Positions 56,996-64,000 of a DNA stretch of 64,000 nucleotides are shown one piece after another; position 1 is the stretch's first letter; every line of letters starts with the position of its first letter. The stretch spans positions 1-64,000 of the forward strand of contig CALCXM010000074.1 in the NCBI GenBank assembly GCA_937905825.1, read 5' to 3'. The notes under the pieces were generated by a model, which worked only from the letters and a program-made list of their open reading frames with translations, did not search any database and was not told the DNA's origin. Made by a program: the position numbers and the translations under genes. The stretch is from an uncultured bacterium (GTDB taxonomy: Bacteria; Planctomycetota; UBA1135; GCA-002686595).

Positions 56996-57682
56996 TCAGG
57001 AAGGATTCATGAGGTCGGGTCGAACGCGCTCGGTACGCGAGCGCGCTTGGTCGTTGCGCCATCTCTGGATGGAGGCATGGTCGCCGCTGAAAAGGACGGG
57101 GGGCACTTCCTGTCCGCGGAACACGCGCGGTCGCGTGTAGTGCGGATGGTCGAGATCACCGTCCCCTTGAAAGGACTCCTCAATCGCAGATCGGTCGTCT
57201 CCCAAAACACCGGGCAAGAGTCGCACCGTCGCTTCCACAATAGAAAGCGCGGGCAGCTCGCCACCGGCGAGGACATAGTCGCCAACCGACAGACCTTCGA
57301 AACCAAGACCGTCCTGGATGCGTTGGTCGAACCCCTCGTAGCGTCCGCAGAGCAGAAGAATGCGTTCTTCCGCGCAGAGCGCGTGGGCTGTCTGTTGATG
57401 GAAAGGCGTTCCGGCAGGACACATCATGAACTTGCGGAAGGGGCCATGCTGGGCCTCCAACCATTCGACGCAATCGAAGATGGGTTCTGGCCTGAGCACC
57501 ATGCCAGGCCCTCCACCAAAAGGACGATCGTCCACCGTGCGGTGACGATCCCGGGCGAAGTCGCGGAAGTTGATCACTTCGATGCGAGCTGCGCCTTTCT
57601 CTTGGGCGATGCCTACGATGCTCGTGCGCAAGTAGAGATCCAGGGCCTCGGGAAACAGAGATAATATGGCAAAGAACGGCAC
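56996..57682 (-). CDS. trmD: tRNA (guanine-37-N1)-methyltransferase
   Basis: SPOUT-class methyltransferase that makes m1G37 and prevents frameshifting. It shows ILSLFPEALD at the start, NFRDFARDRHRTVDDRPFGGGPGMVL, LLCGRYEGFDQRI and the trefoil-knot SAM site SVGDYVLAGGELPAL, then HYTRPRVFRGQEVPPVLFSGDH. 228 residues, starting at GTG 57682. The usual partners rpsP and rimM do not precede it; the ribE gene diverges from its 5' side instead. Confidence 0.95.
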   Translation of the reverse strand: MPFFAILSLFPEALDLYLRTSIVGIAQEKGAARIEVINFRDFARDRHRTVDDRPFGGGPGMVLRPEPIFDCVEWLEAQHGPFRKFMMCPAGTPFHQQTAHALCAEERILLLCGRYEGFDQRIQDGLGFEGLSVGDYVLAGGELPALSIVEATVRLLPGVLGDDRSAIEESFQGDGDLDHPHYTRPRVFRGQEVPPVLFSGDHASIQRWRNDQARSRTERVRPDLMNPS

Positions 57683-57863
57683 GGCAATCAGATGGGGGGC
57701 AAGGGCTCCCCAAAGTCGAGCGTGTCGGCCAGTCCGGAATGGACTCAGCCGACGAAATCGCTGTTCCCAGGGCGCGTGAACTGGTTCTTCAGCCCATCTA
57801 CCCCAGGAAAAGGCCCAGCAGGGTAGACACGGGGGGGGCGGAACGTCAAGAGTCTACGACCCG

Positions 57864-57878
57864 GTTCCGAACAGGTTC
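57864..57878 (+). promoter_or_regulatory. GTTC-N7-GTTC motif upstream of ribE
   Basis: GTTC-CGAACAG-GTTC, the same architecture as the motif before lexA, lies 65 bp before the ribE start in the trmD-ribE divergent region. It could be a second LexA site or chance. Confidence 0.25.
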
Positions 57879-57942
57879 CGACGATCCTTTTATGGGGCCG
57901 AGAGCGGCTCCACGAGTCTTCCTCCAACCTCTCCGGCGCCCC

Positions 57943-58602
57943 GTGTTTACAGGCATCATCGAAGGCAGTCCTGCGCTCCTCCATCTCGAACGAATCGGCA
58001 CGGGCATGCGGCTCTGGGTGCCCGCCCCGGACCCGCAATGGGCGGTGGCGGAAGGGGAGAGCGTCGCGGTCCTCGGCTGCTGCCTGACCGTTGTGCACGT
58101 CTGTGGGCCGGTTTTTGGCCAGGAAGTGACGCCTGGGACCCCAGGAGAGCCCCTGCCGGCTCAAACCCCCGGAGCCACGATGGTCTTCGATCTGAGCTCG
58201 GAAACCCTCGATCGGACCCATTTTGGGCAGCTACAGGCCGGAGATCGTCTGAATGTGGAGCGCGCGATGCTGCTCACCGACCGCCTCTCGGGTCACCTGG
58301 TCTCGGGCCACGTGGACGGGGGTGGGACCCTGGTGGAGAAGCGCGATTCCGGGGATGGGGGCTCGGTCTACACCTTCGAGGTGGACCCAGGCCTCGAGAG
58401 GTACCTCATAGAAAAGGGCTCCGTGACCCTCGACGGCATCAGCCTGACGGTGGTGGAGCCCCGGGAGCGCCGTTTCGACGTGGCCCTGATCCCGGTCACC
58501 CTGGCGGCCACCAACCTGGGGACCGCCCAAGTCGGCCAGCGCATCAACGTCGAAGCCGACCTGGTGGGCAAGTGGATCGAGAAGCTGGTGGTCAAGCCCT
58601 AG
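57943..58602 (+). CDS. ribE: Riboflavin synthase alpha chain
   Basis: Converts two 6,7-dimethyl-8-ribityllumazine molecules to riboflavin and a pyrimidinedione. The two homologous lumazine-binding barrels are visible. The first begins VFTGIIEG and includes VAVLGCCLTVV and DLSSETLDRTHFGQLQAGDR. The second has HLVSGHVDGGG, KGSVTLDGISLTVV, IPVTLAATNLG and GQRINVEADLVGKWIEKL. GTG 57943 is chosen because family members begin MFTGI at once; upstream in-frame ATG 57892 would add 17 unconserved residues. 219 residues. No FMN riboswitch is recognisable upstream. Confidence 0.93.
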   Translation: MFTGIIEGSPALLHLERIGTGMRLWVPAPDPQWAVAEGESVAVLGCCLTVVHVCGPVFGQEVTPGTPGEPLPAQTPGATMVFDLSSETLDRTHFGQLQAGDRLNVERAMLLTDRLSGHLVSGHVDGGGTLVEKRDSGDGGSVYTFEVDPGLERYLIEKGSVTLDGISLTVVEPRERRFDVALIPVTLAATNLGTAQVGQRINVEADLVGKWIEKLVVKP

Positions 58603-58644
58603 GGCACAAGCCCTGGGGTTAGCAGCTCGGGCCAGCACCCTGGG

Positions 58645-59694
58645 TTAAGCGCGCGCAGCCAGGGCCCAGTTCAGTTCGCGTCCTGCAAAGTAGGGGACGA
58701 TCGGCTCCCCCGGCAGGTAGTCCAGGGAGTCGGGCACTCGGTGTGGCCGGCGTTGCAGGGTGACCTTCTCTTTGTTGCGCTCGATTCCGTAGAAGTCCGC
58801 CGCGTGCTGCGATGCGAAGCCTTCCAGGGCGTCGAGGTGGCCGAGGTCGTCGAACAGTTGGGCGTAGAGCTCGAGGGCGAAGGGCGCAGAGTAGCAACCC
58901 GCACAGCCGCAGGCGGATTCCTTGGCCGAGCGCGCGTGGGGCGCGGAGTCGGTGCCCAGGAAGAAACGCGGGCTGCCGCTAGTGGCCGCTGCTTGCAAAG
59001 CCACTTGATGGCGCGCGCGCTTCAACACGGGCAAGCAAAAGTGGTGGGGGTGCACCCCGCCCACCAAGAGATCGTTGCGGTTCATCAACAGGTGCTGGGG
59101 CGTGATGGTCGCCGCCACGCCCGGGCGTGTCCCTTGCACAAACTGGGCAGCCTCTTGCGTGGTGATGTGCTCAAACACGACGGGTAGCTCGGGGTACTTT
59201 TCCACCAGCGGAACCAGTTGCTCGTCGAGGAACGTGCGCTCACGATCGAACACATCCACTTCGTGACGGGTGACTTCCCCGTGCACGAGCAGTGGCAAGC
59301 CCGTGGCCTGCATGCGTTCCAAGGCGGGGCTGAGTTTCGTTAGATCCGTAACACCGGAGTCCGAGTTGGTGGTGGCCCCGGCGGGGTACAGCTTGCAACC
59401 GAACACGAATTCCGAATCTGCCGCCCGTTGGATCTCCTCGGAACTTGTGTTGTCCGTGAGGTAGAGCGTCATCAAGGGCTGAAAGTCGTTGCCCGTTGGC
59501 CGCGCTGCCATAATCCGATCGCGGTACTCCAAGACCGCAGGCACGCTGGTCATGGGGGGCACCAGGTTCGGCATCACGATGGCGCGACCGAAGCAGCGCG
59601 CGCTGGCCGGGACCGTTGTCGCCAGGCAATCCCCATCGCGCAAATGCACGTGGGCATCGTCTGGCAGGGCAATCGTGAGGGTCTCGCTACTCAT
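58645..59694 (-). CDS. pyrC: Dihydroorotase (class II type)
   Basis: Zinc amidohydrolase that cyclises carbamoyl-aspartate in pyrimidine synthesis. Metal site 1 is DAHVHLRDGD, the carboxylated lysine lies in FGCKLYPAGATTNSDSG, LLVHGEVT and FEHITTQEAAQFV give further ligands, and the catalytic aspartate is in FLGTDSAPHA. At 349 residues it fits the E. coli PyrC type. It starts 12 bp after the MlaD-like gene, so it is probably the last gene of the lipid-transport operon. Confidence 0.95.
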   Translation of the reverse strand: MSSETLTIALPDDAHVHLRDGDCLATTVPASARCFGRAIVMPNLVPPMTSVPAVLEYRDRIMAARPTGNDFQPLMTLYLTDNTSSEEIQRAADSEFVFGCKLYPAGATTNSDSGVTDLTKLSPALERMQATGLPLLVHGEVTRHEVDVFDRERTFLDEQLVPLVEKYPELPVVFEHITTQEAAQFVQGTRPGVAATITPQHLLMNRNDLLVGGVHPHHFCLPVLKRARHQVALQAAATSGSPRFFLGTDSAPHARSAKESACGCAGCYSAPFALELYAQLFDDLGHLDALEGFASQHAADFYGIERNKEKVTLQRRPHRVPDSLDYLPGEPIVPYFAGRELNWALAARA

Positions 59695-59706
59695 GACCTG
59701 CTGCCC

Positions 59707-60894
59707 TTAGAACGCTCCGAAGATCACGCTGGTCATGGTGGAGATCGGAGCCGCCTCGCGGTACTCCTCCAAGGAACGGGTCAAGAGCGCCACGGCCTTG
59801 ATGATCTCGTAGTAGAGCTCCTCTTCCATGATGAGCTTGCCCACGGTGCCGCGGCCTTCGCGCACGGTTTCGATGACTTCCGCCAAGTCGGAGGTGATGC
59901 GGTCGATGTTCTCATAGACCTCGTCCTTCGCCATCAAGGCGCCCAAGCTGCCTTCCCCGTCCACGAAGCGTTGCAGCACCGTGTCCAAGTTGGTGGCGAT
60001 GGTGTCTTCCACCAGGAACTTGCCCAGGGAGCCTTCGCCCTTGTTGGCGCGTTCGATGATCTCACGCAGTTCCGCGACGCCTTTCTTGACGTCCGCGCTG
60101 ACCTCTTCGTCCGTCATCAACATGCCGATGGTTCCCTTGCCTTCGCGCGCGTCCTTGATGGCGCCGTTGGCTTCGTCCAAGAGCGCCTGCAAGTCATCGG
60201 AGGCCTTCTTGATCGAGTTGTACATGTCGTCGGAGGTGAACAACTTGCCCAGGGTGCCTTTGCCCTCTTTCAGGTCCTTGGTCAAGGTCGCGAGGTTGTC
60301 CCCGGTGTCCGCGAAGCCTTCCACGGCGCGCTCGACTTCTGCCGAGAACTCCTCGTCCGAGAAGATCTTGCCGGCCACGCCTTTGCCTTCCTGGACGCCC
60401 TTGACGATCTCTTTGATGCCGTCGATCGCTTCGGTGATGCTCTCGGAGTTGCTCGTGATCAACTCGCCCGCGGCTTCCACCACGTTGAGCTGCACGTCCC
60501 CTTGGAAGATCGTGGTCGAAGCCAAGACCGTGCTGCCCGCGGGGCCCGGGTCGATCGACAGTCGCTTGCCCCCGAGCAGGGTTGCGTCGCGAATCTCGAA
60601 CACATGTCCTTCGCGGATTTCAACCGGCTCGTCCAGGGCCAAGGTGACCGTGATGCGGCGTTCCAGGTCGCGCTCCGCCGGGTCGTAGGTGATGGTGGAG
60701 ACCTTGCCCCAACGCACGCCGGCGATCAGGACAGAATCCCCTTCGCGCAGTCCATCTGCTTCGGGGAATTGAACGACGATCTGTTGCACCTCGCCAAACA
60801 ACGTGAAGTCGCTCTTGCCAATGGTGAAGAACCCGAGAAGGCCCAAGACCAAGAGGCAAAACAGGCCGAGTAGAAAGTGGTTGGGCTTGCTCAT
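59707..60894 (-). CDS. MlaD-like MCE protein with six C-terminal repeats
   Basis: Periplasmic substrate-binding component of an Mla/Mce phospholipid transporter, anchored by one span (7-25). A single MCE domain lies at about 37-115 (VVQFPEADGLREGDSVLIAGVRWGKV). Six repeats of the type GKGTLGKLFTSDD follow, about 35-50 residues apart, with amphipathic helices between them. E. coli MlaD lacks such an extension; long helical extensions in other MCE proteins form needle-like tubes. 395 residues. It overlaps the upstream ATPase gene by four bases. Confidence 0.88.
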   Translation of the reverse strand: MSKPNHFLLGLFCLLVLGLLGFFTIGKSDFTLFGEVQQIVVQFPEADGLREGDSVLIAGVRWGKVSTITYDPAERDLERRITVTLALDEPVEIREGHVFEIRDATLLGGKRLSIDPGPAGSTVLASTTIFQGDVQLNVVEAAGELITSNSESITEAIDGIKEIVKGVQEGKGVAGKIFSDEEFSAEVERAVEGFADTGDNLATLTKDLKEGKGTLGKLFTSDDMYNSIKKASDDLQALLDEANGAIKDAREGKGTIGMLMTDEEVSADVKKGVAELREIIERANKGEGSLGKFLVEDTIATNLDTVLQRFVDGEGSLGALMAKDEVYENIDRITSDLAEVIETVREGRGTVGKLIMEEELYYEIIKAVALLTRSLEEYREAAPISTMTSVIFGAF

Positions 60895-61691
60895 GAGTGC
60901 GGGTTCGCGCTGGGGGGCAGGGAGTCCTGACCGAAGAAGCGGAGGAGACGGGGGTGCTGGCTGGCGAAGAAGTCAGCGGTAGCGGTTTGAATCAAGGACT
61001 TGCCCTCATGCAGGAAAAGCACTTCGTCCGCGACCACTCGAATGCACTCGATGCGGTGCTCGACCACGATCGAGGTGACTTCGAGTGTGTCCGCCAGATG
61101 GCGAATGGTCGCGTTGATCGAACGAGCGATTTCCGGATCCAATCCGGCATTCGGCTCGTCGTAGAGAATGATGTCCGGATCGGTGATCAGGGCCCGCGCG
61201 ATGCCGATGCGCTTGCGCATGCCGCCCGAGATTTCGGAAGGCATCTTGTTCCAAGCGTCGGGCACGTGCACCAGCTCCAACTTGTGTTGGGCGCGCTCGC
61301 GGATCTCCTTGTCGGACAGGTTCGTGTTCTCGCGCAGGGGCAGGGCCACGTTCTCGCCGATGCTGAGCCAGTTGATCAGGGCTCCGTCTTGGAAGACGTA
61401 ACCCATGCCCTTGCGCATTTCGCTGAGTTGCTCGCGGGTCATTTTGGCGACTTCTACCCCCTCCACCAGGACGCGGCCGGAGTCGGGCTTCATCAAGCCG
61501 ATGATGTGACGCAGGGTGACGGACTTGCCGGAGCCCGAGGCGCCCATGATGGCCAGGGTCTTGCCGCGCTCCACATCGAGGTTCAGCCCGGCCAGGACGT
61601 GTTGCTTGCCAAAGCTCTTGTGAAGGTCGTCGAAGCGAATGACGGGGACGTCGCTCGCAGCTGCGGATGGGGGTTCTGTGGATTCGTCCAT
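60891..61691 (-). CDS. mlaF: MlaF-like ABC transporter ATPase
   Basis: Cytoplasmic ATPase of the lipid-transport complex. It has Walker A GASGSGKS, Q-loop YVFQDGALINWLSI, signature SGGMRKRIGIARAL, Walker B DIILYDEPNAGLDP and the H-loop in VVEHR. The SGGM signature and the NAGLDP variant are typical of MlaF/MkL ATPases. 266 residues. Encoded between the permease and the MCE protein, with a 4-bp overlap to the latter. Confidence 0.93.
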   Translation of the reverse strand: MDESTEPPSAAASDVPVIRFDDLHKSFGKQHVLAGLNLDVERGKTLAIMGASGSGKSVTLRHIIGLMKPDSGRVLVEGVEVAKMTREQLSEMRKGMGYVFQDGALINWLSIGENVALPLRENTNLSDKEIRERAQHKLELVHVPDAWNKMPSEISGGMRKRIGIARALITDPDIILYDEPNAGLDPEIARSINATIRHLADTLEVTSIVVEHRIECIRVVADEVLFLHEGKSLIQTATADFFASQHPRLLRFFGQDSLPPSANPHS

Positions 61692-61700
61692 GCGTCCGGC

Positions 61701-62486
61701 CTACAGGTCGTAGAGCATTTGAGAGATCATGTAGTTCGCGATGATCACCAGGATGATCGAGTCACGCACGGCGGCGCGCGTCGCGTGTCCCACGCCCAAG
61801 GCGCCGCCCTTGGCGCGCAGGCCTTCGGCACAGGAGAGCGTGGAGATGATGATGCCGAACACGAAGGACTTCAGCAGTCCTGCGAAAACGTCGAAGGGCA
61901 GCCCAAACCAGCCGCCCACGGGGCGCAGGGAGTCCATTGCCGTCTCGGAGTAGAGGTCCCAGCCCACGTTCAATTGGCTGGAGGCGACGAGTCCACCGCC
62001 GAGGATTCCGATGCCGTCACAGAGCACGGTCAACATCGGGCACATGATGGCGAGGGCCACGACGCGCGGCAGGACCAAGAGCCTCAGTTTGTCGATGGAC
62101 ATGACTTCCAAGGCGGCCAACTCATCGCTGACCGACATGGTGCCCAGTTCCGCCGCGATCGAACTGCCGGCGGTGGCTGCAAGGATCGTGGCCGTGATGA
62201 ACGGTCCCATCTCGCGCGCCATGCTGACGGCCACGATCAGACCAATCTGATCCTGTTGGCCGATGCGCGAGAGTTCGATGCCTGTCTGCAAGGAAACGAT
62301 CATGCCCATGAACAAACCGACGAAGAGCACCACCGGGGTCATGTTGAGCCCCAGGGAGCACATGGCGTCGGCGATCAACCTGCGGCGTTCAAAAACTGCG
62401 GGCAGCCGGCGCAGGGTGGCGAGCAGCAGGCTGGCACGCTCGCCCGAAGTTTGCACAAAGTGCGTCGCGCTGGACGAGAAGCTCAT
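61701..62486 (-). CDS. mlaE: MlaE-like ABC transporter permease
   Basis: Membrane permease of the lipid-transport system (DUF140/MlaE family). About five to six spans with VVLFVGLFMGMIVSLQTGIEL, the family motif REMGPFITATILAATAGSSIAAELGTM shown in part by REMGPF and AAELGTM, EALEVM-like AALEVMSIDKLRLLVLPRV, and GATRAAV-like HATRAAVRDS near the C-terminus. ATG 62486 gives 261 residues and overlaps the upstream gene by four bases; the longer frame is not conserved in character. Confidence 0.93.
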   Translation of the reverse strand: MSFSSSATHFVQTSGERASLLLATLRRLPAVFERRRLIADAMCSLGLNMTPVVLFVGLFMGMIVSLQTGIELSRIGQQDQIGLIVAVSMAREMGPFITATILAATAGSSIAAELGTMSVSDELAALEVMSIDKLRLLVLPRVVALAIMCPMLTVLCDGIGILGGGLVASSQLNVGWDLYSETAMDSLRPVGGWFGLPFDVFAGLLKSFVFGIIISTLSCAEGLRAKGGALGVGHATRAAVRDSIILVIIANYMISQMLYDL

Positions 62487-64000
62487 GGCAGTTGCGGGGA
62501 GGTCGGAGGGTGAATGGAGTTGGGGACGCGCTCGATGGGCCAACCGGGTCCAGGAAAGGCCGGGCTCATGAAGGACAGGCCATCGCGCTCGTGGGAGCGC
62601 CAGCGCAGCAAGCCGAAGAGCAAGGAGCGTTCGGTGACTTGCGAGCCCGCATCAGTGTAGTCTCGCTGGGACCAGATTCCGCTTACGTAGCTGCGCTGTT
62701 CGTCCCGATCGTGTTCCCGGCGCCAGAGGCCCCAAAGGGCGTGATCTGTGGTGATCTCGGGACTTCTGGATCCCCGGTAGACGGAGTAGATCCAGGCGTA
62801 GTTCTCGTCGAAGTCCGGCCAGTAGGGGAAGGGGCTGAGCACCGGGAACATGTAGTTCTTGGTTTCCCCCTCGCGGTAGTACTGGAAAAGCGGGAAGGCC
62901 TTCTTGTAGGAATTGGAGCCGCCAGCCTTGAAGCGCTTTTTCCACTCGGACCAGAAGGGCACCACCGTGAACGCCGTGCGCGTGCCGTCGTAGTACTCTT
63001 CGTTGCGGTCGTTGATGAGCGGCCACAGGTACCAACTCGAGGTCAAACCGTCCCCTTCGTACTTGGACCAGAAGGGCCAGAAGCGCGTGCGTTTGGGGGC
63101 GTTCTTGGGGGGCACGCCCGTGTCCGGATCGTTGCCCGGCCGCATCACGCGCACCAGGGGCCAAGGTCCGTCGTAGGCCCAGAAGCCCGTGGCCGGATCG
63201 CTCGCGTAGCCGAAGAAGGGCCACAGCACACTGCGCGAGGTGTAGGTGTTCTGACGGGTTTCGCCATACAGCGGGAAGATGGCCCACTTGGTCTGGTGGT
63301 TCGGCTTCGAGGCCTTCAGGTTCTCGCGGTTGTAGTTGAAGATCGGCCAAACGGCGAACCAACGGTCGTACAGGTGCTCGCTCCAGGTGTGGCCTACCAA
63401 AGGCCAGGCGCGCCAACCGCCGCCGTCGGGTGCGCTGGTGTACGAGAAGAAGGGGAAGGGCACGTGATAGGTCGTGCGCCCCTGGCGTTTGGTGCGCGTG
63501 TACAGCGGCCACAACACAAAGTCCAACTCGTCGAAGGTGAGGAGTTCTTCCACGTGGCCACCGAAGGGAAACCAGGCGTTGGCGCTGCGACCGTCAGGCA
63601 AGCGACTGAAGTACAGACCGGGCAAAGCCAAGAGGCTCCAACTGCGACCTTCTTCCGAGTCCTGGCGCCGGTAGTCGACGATCGGCATCAGCCACCAGTT
63701 GAACTCACCGCCGCCACGCACGACCCGTCCCAGGGGATAGAGGAACTGGGTGCGGCTGCGCTCTTCGCGGTCGGGGTAGTGCAGGAAGAGCGGGCGCAGT
63801 CCCCATTGATAGAAGGGCTCGTCGATTCCTTTGCGGCGCGCGATCAGCGCGCCGGCCAGGGCCTCGTACTCTTCACCACCGCCCGCCGTGGAGAGGTGGG
63901 TGTAGACCGGGGCCAGGTGTTGCTCCTGCTTGGGCCCAGCGCACGAGCTTCCCAACGCTCCCATCATCCAGAGGAGAACCCATCGAAAGAGGTTGTGGAC
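62483..64000 (-). CDS. Unrecognised W-P-rich lipoprotein heading the Mla operon (5' end cut by window edge)
   Basis: The frame stays open to the window edge. The first ATGs inside (63967 and 63964) lie within what looks like a lipoprotein signal (RWVLLWMMGALGSSC), so the true start is probably just outside. The mature part, about 485 residues, has no family I recognise. It repeats short Trp-Pro-aromatic units (LWPLYTRT, AVWPIFNYN, LWPFFGY, FWPFWSKY, LWPLINDR) about every 25-50 residues, alternating with charged loops. This suggests a beta-propeller or beta-barrel build. It is coupled to the permease gene by a 4-bp overlap, so it may be the outer-membrane partner of the transporter, in the role of MlaA. 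Confidence 0.72.
   Translation of the reverse strand, partial: VHNLFRWVLLWMMGALGSSCAGPKQEQHLAPVYTHLSTAGGGEEYEALAGALIARRKGIDEPFYQWGLRPLFLHYPDREERSRTQFLYPLGRVVRGGGEFNWWLMPIVDYRRQDSEEGRSWSLLALPGLYFSRLPDGRSANAWFPFGGHVEELLTFDELDFVLWPLYTRTKRQGRTTYHVPFPFFSYTSAPDGGGWRAWPLVGHTWSEHLYDRWFAVWPIFNYNRENLKASKPNHQTKWAIFPLYGETRQNTYTSRSVLWPFFGYASDPATGFWAYDGPWPLVRVMRPGNDPDTGVPPKNAPKRTRFWPFWSKYEGDGLTSSWYLWPLINDRNEEYYDGTRTAFTVVPFWSEWKKRFKAGGSNSYKKAFPLFQYYREGETKNYMFPVLSPFPYWPDFDENYAWIYSVYRGSRSPEITTDHALWGLWRREHDRDEQRSYVSGIWSQRDYTDAGSQVTERSLLFGLLRWRSHERDGLSFMSPAFPGPGWPIERVPNSIHPPTSPQLP

Noticed and set aside
57739..57942. N-terminal extension of riboflavin synthase
   Set aside because: Family members start at MFTGI; the upstream codons are unconserved in character and overlap the promoter region.
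59428..60873. 481-codon frame antisense to the MCE gene
   Set aside because: Mirror of the repeat-rich MCE gene; the sense strand has motifs and membrane topology.

Overview
The window looks like a piece of a high-GC bacterial chromosome, most likely from the Planctomycetota. This rests on the 16S and 23S rRNA character, an unusually short 5S rRNA (about 106 nt; short 5S is a known planctomycete trait), a single-chain SecDF, and many very large secreted beta-helix and FN3-type proteins. No species can be named from the sequence alone. No phage, insertion sequence with a transposase, or CRISPR array was seen.

Region 1 (1-4612) is the 3' two thirds of an rRNA operon: 16S (5' end outside the window), tRNA-Ile(GAT), tRNA-Ala(TGC), 23S, 5S and a strong terminator. 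A phosphopantetheinyl transferase gene follows.

Region 2 (5944-46275) is a long surface-polysaccharide locus built from several transcription units. It opens with a tightly overlapping operon: glucose-1-phosphate cytidylyltransferase, an SDR epimerase/dehydratase, three tandem C-methyltransferase-like enzymes and an LhgO-type oxidase. Together these suggest synthesis of a branched or methylated CDP-sugar. Next is a minus-strand export unit: a Wza-like lipoprotein, a Wzz-like chain-length protein, a BY-kinase-like P-loop protein that has lost the Walker A lysine, and a second Wza-like lipoprotein. Two paralogous secreted PKD/parallel-beta-helix proteins and a 1092-residue repeat protein follow. 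In the repeat protein, four FN3-like domains each appear to be interrupted by the same inserted domain. The rest holds glycosyltransferases (GT2, GT4, GT26 and a GT2-GT4 fusion), a NodB deacetylase, an O-antigen ligase/polymerase, two sugar-kinase-like proteins, a Wzx flippase, a sulfotransferase, a UDP-sugar dehydrogenase and a priming sugar transferase with a degenerate GGDEF-like N-terminus. This is a complete Wzx/Wzy-style kit: prime, elongate, decorate (phosphate-like, sulfate, deacetylation), flip, polymerise and export. A 202-bp nearly perfect palindromic, MITE-like element bounded by CTAG sits between two of the operons.

Region 3 (46276-64000) is mostly housekeeping: lexA preceded by a probable 28-residue hydrophobic small protein and a GTTC-N7-GTTC candidate operator, nadB, hflX, a sulfatase-superfamily lipoprotein lacking CxPxR, a LysM protein, secDF, rplS, trmD, ribE, pyrC, and an MlaD-MlaF-MlaE lipid-transport operon headed by an unrecognised W-P-rich lipoprotein cut by the window edge. 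Four-base ATGA/GTGA overlaps are very common, so many genes are probably translationally coupled.
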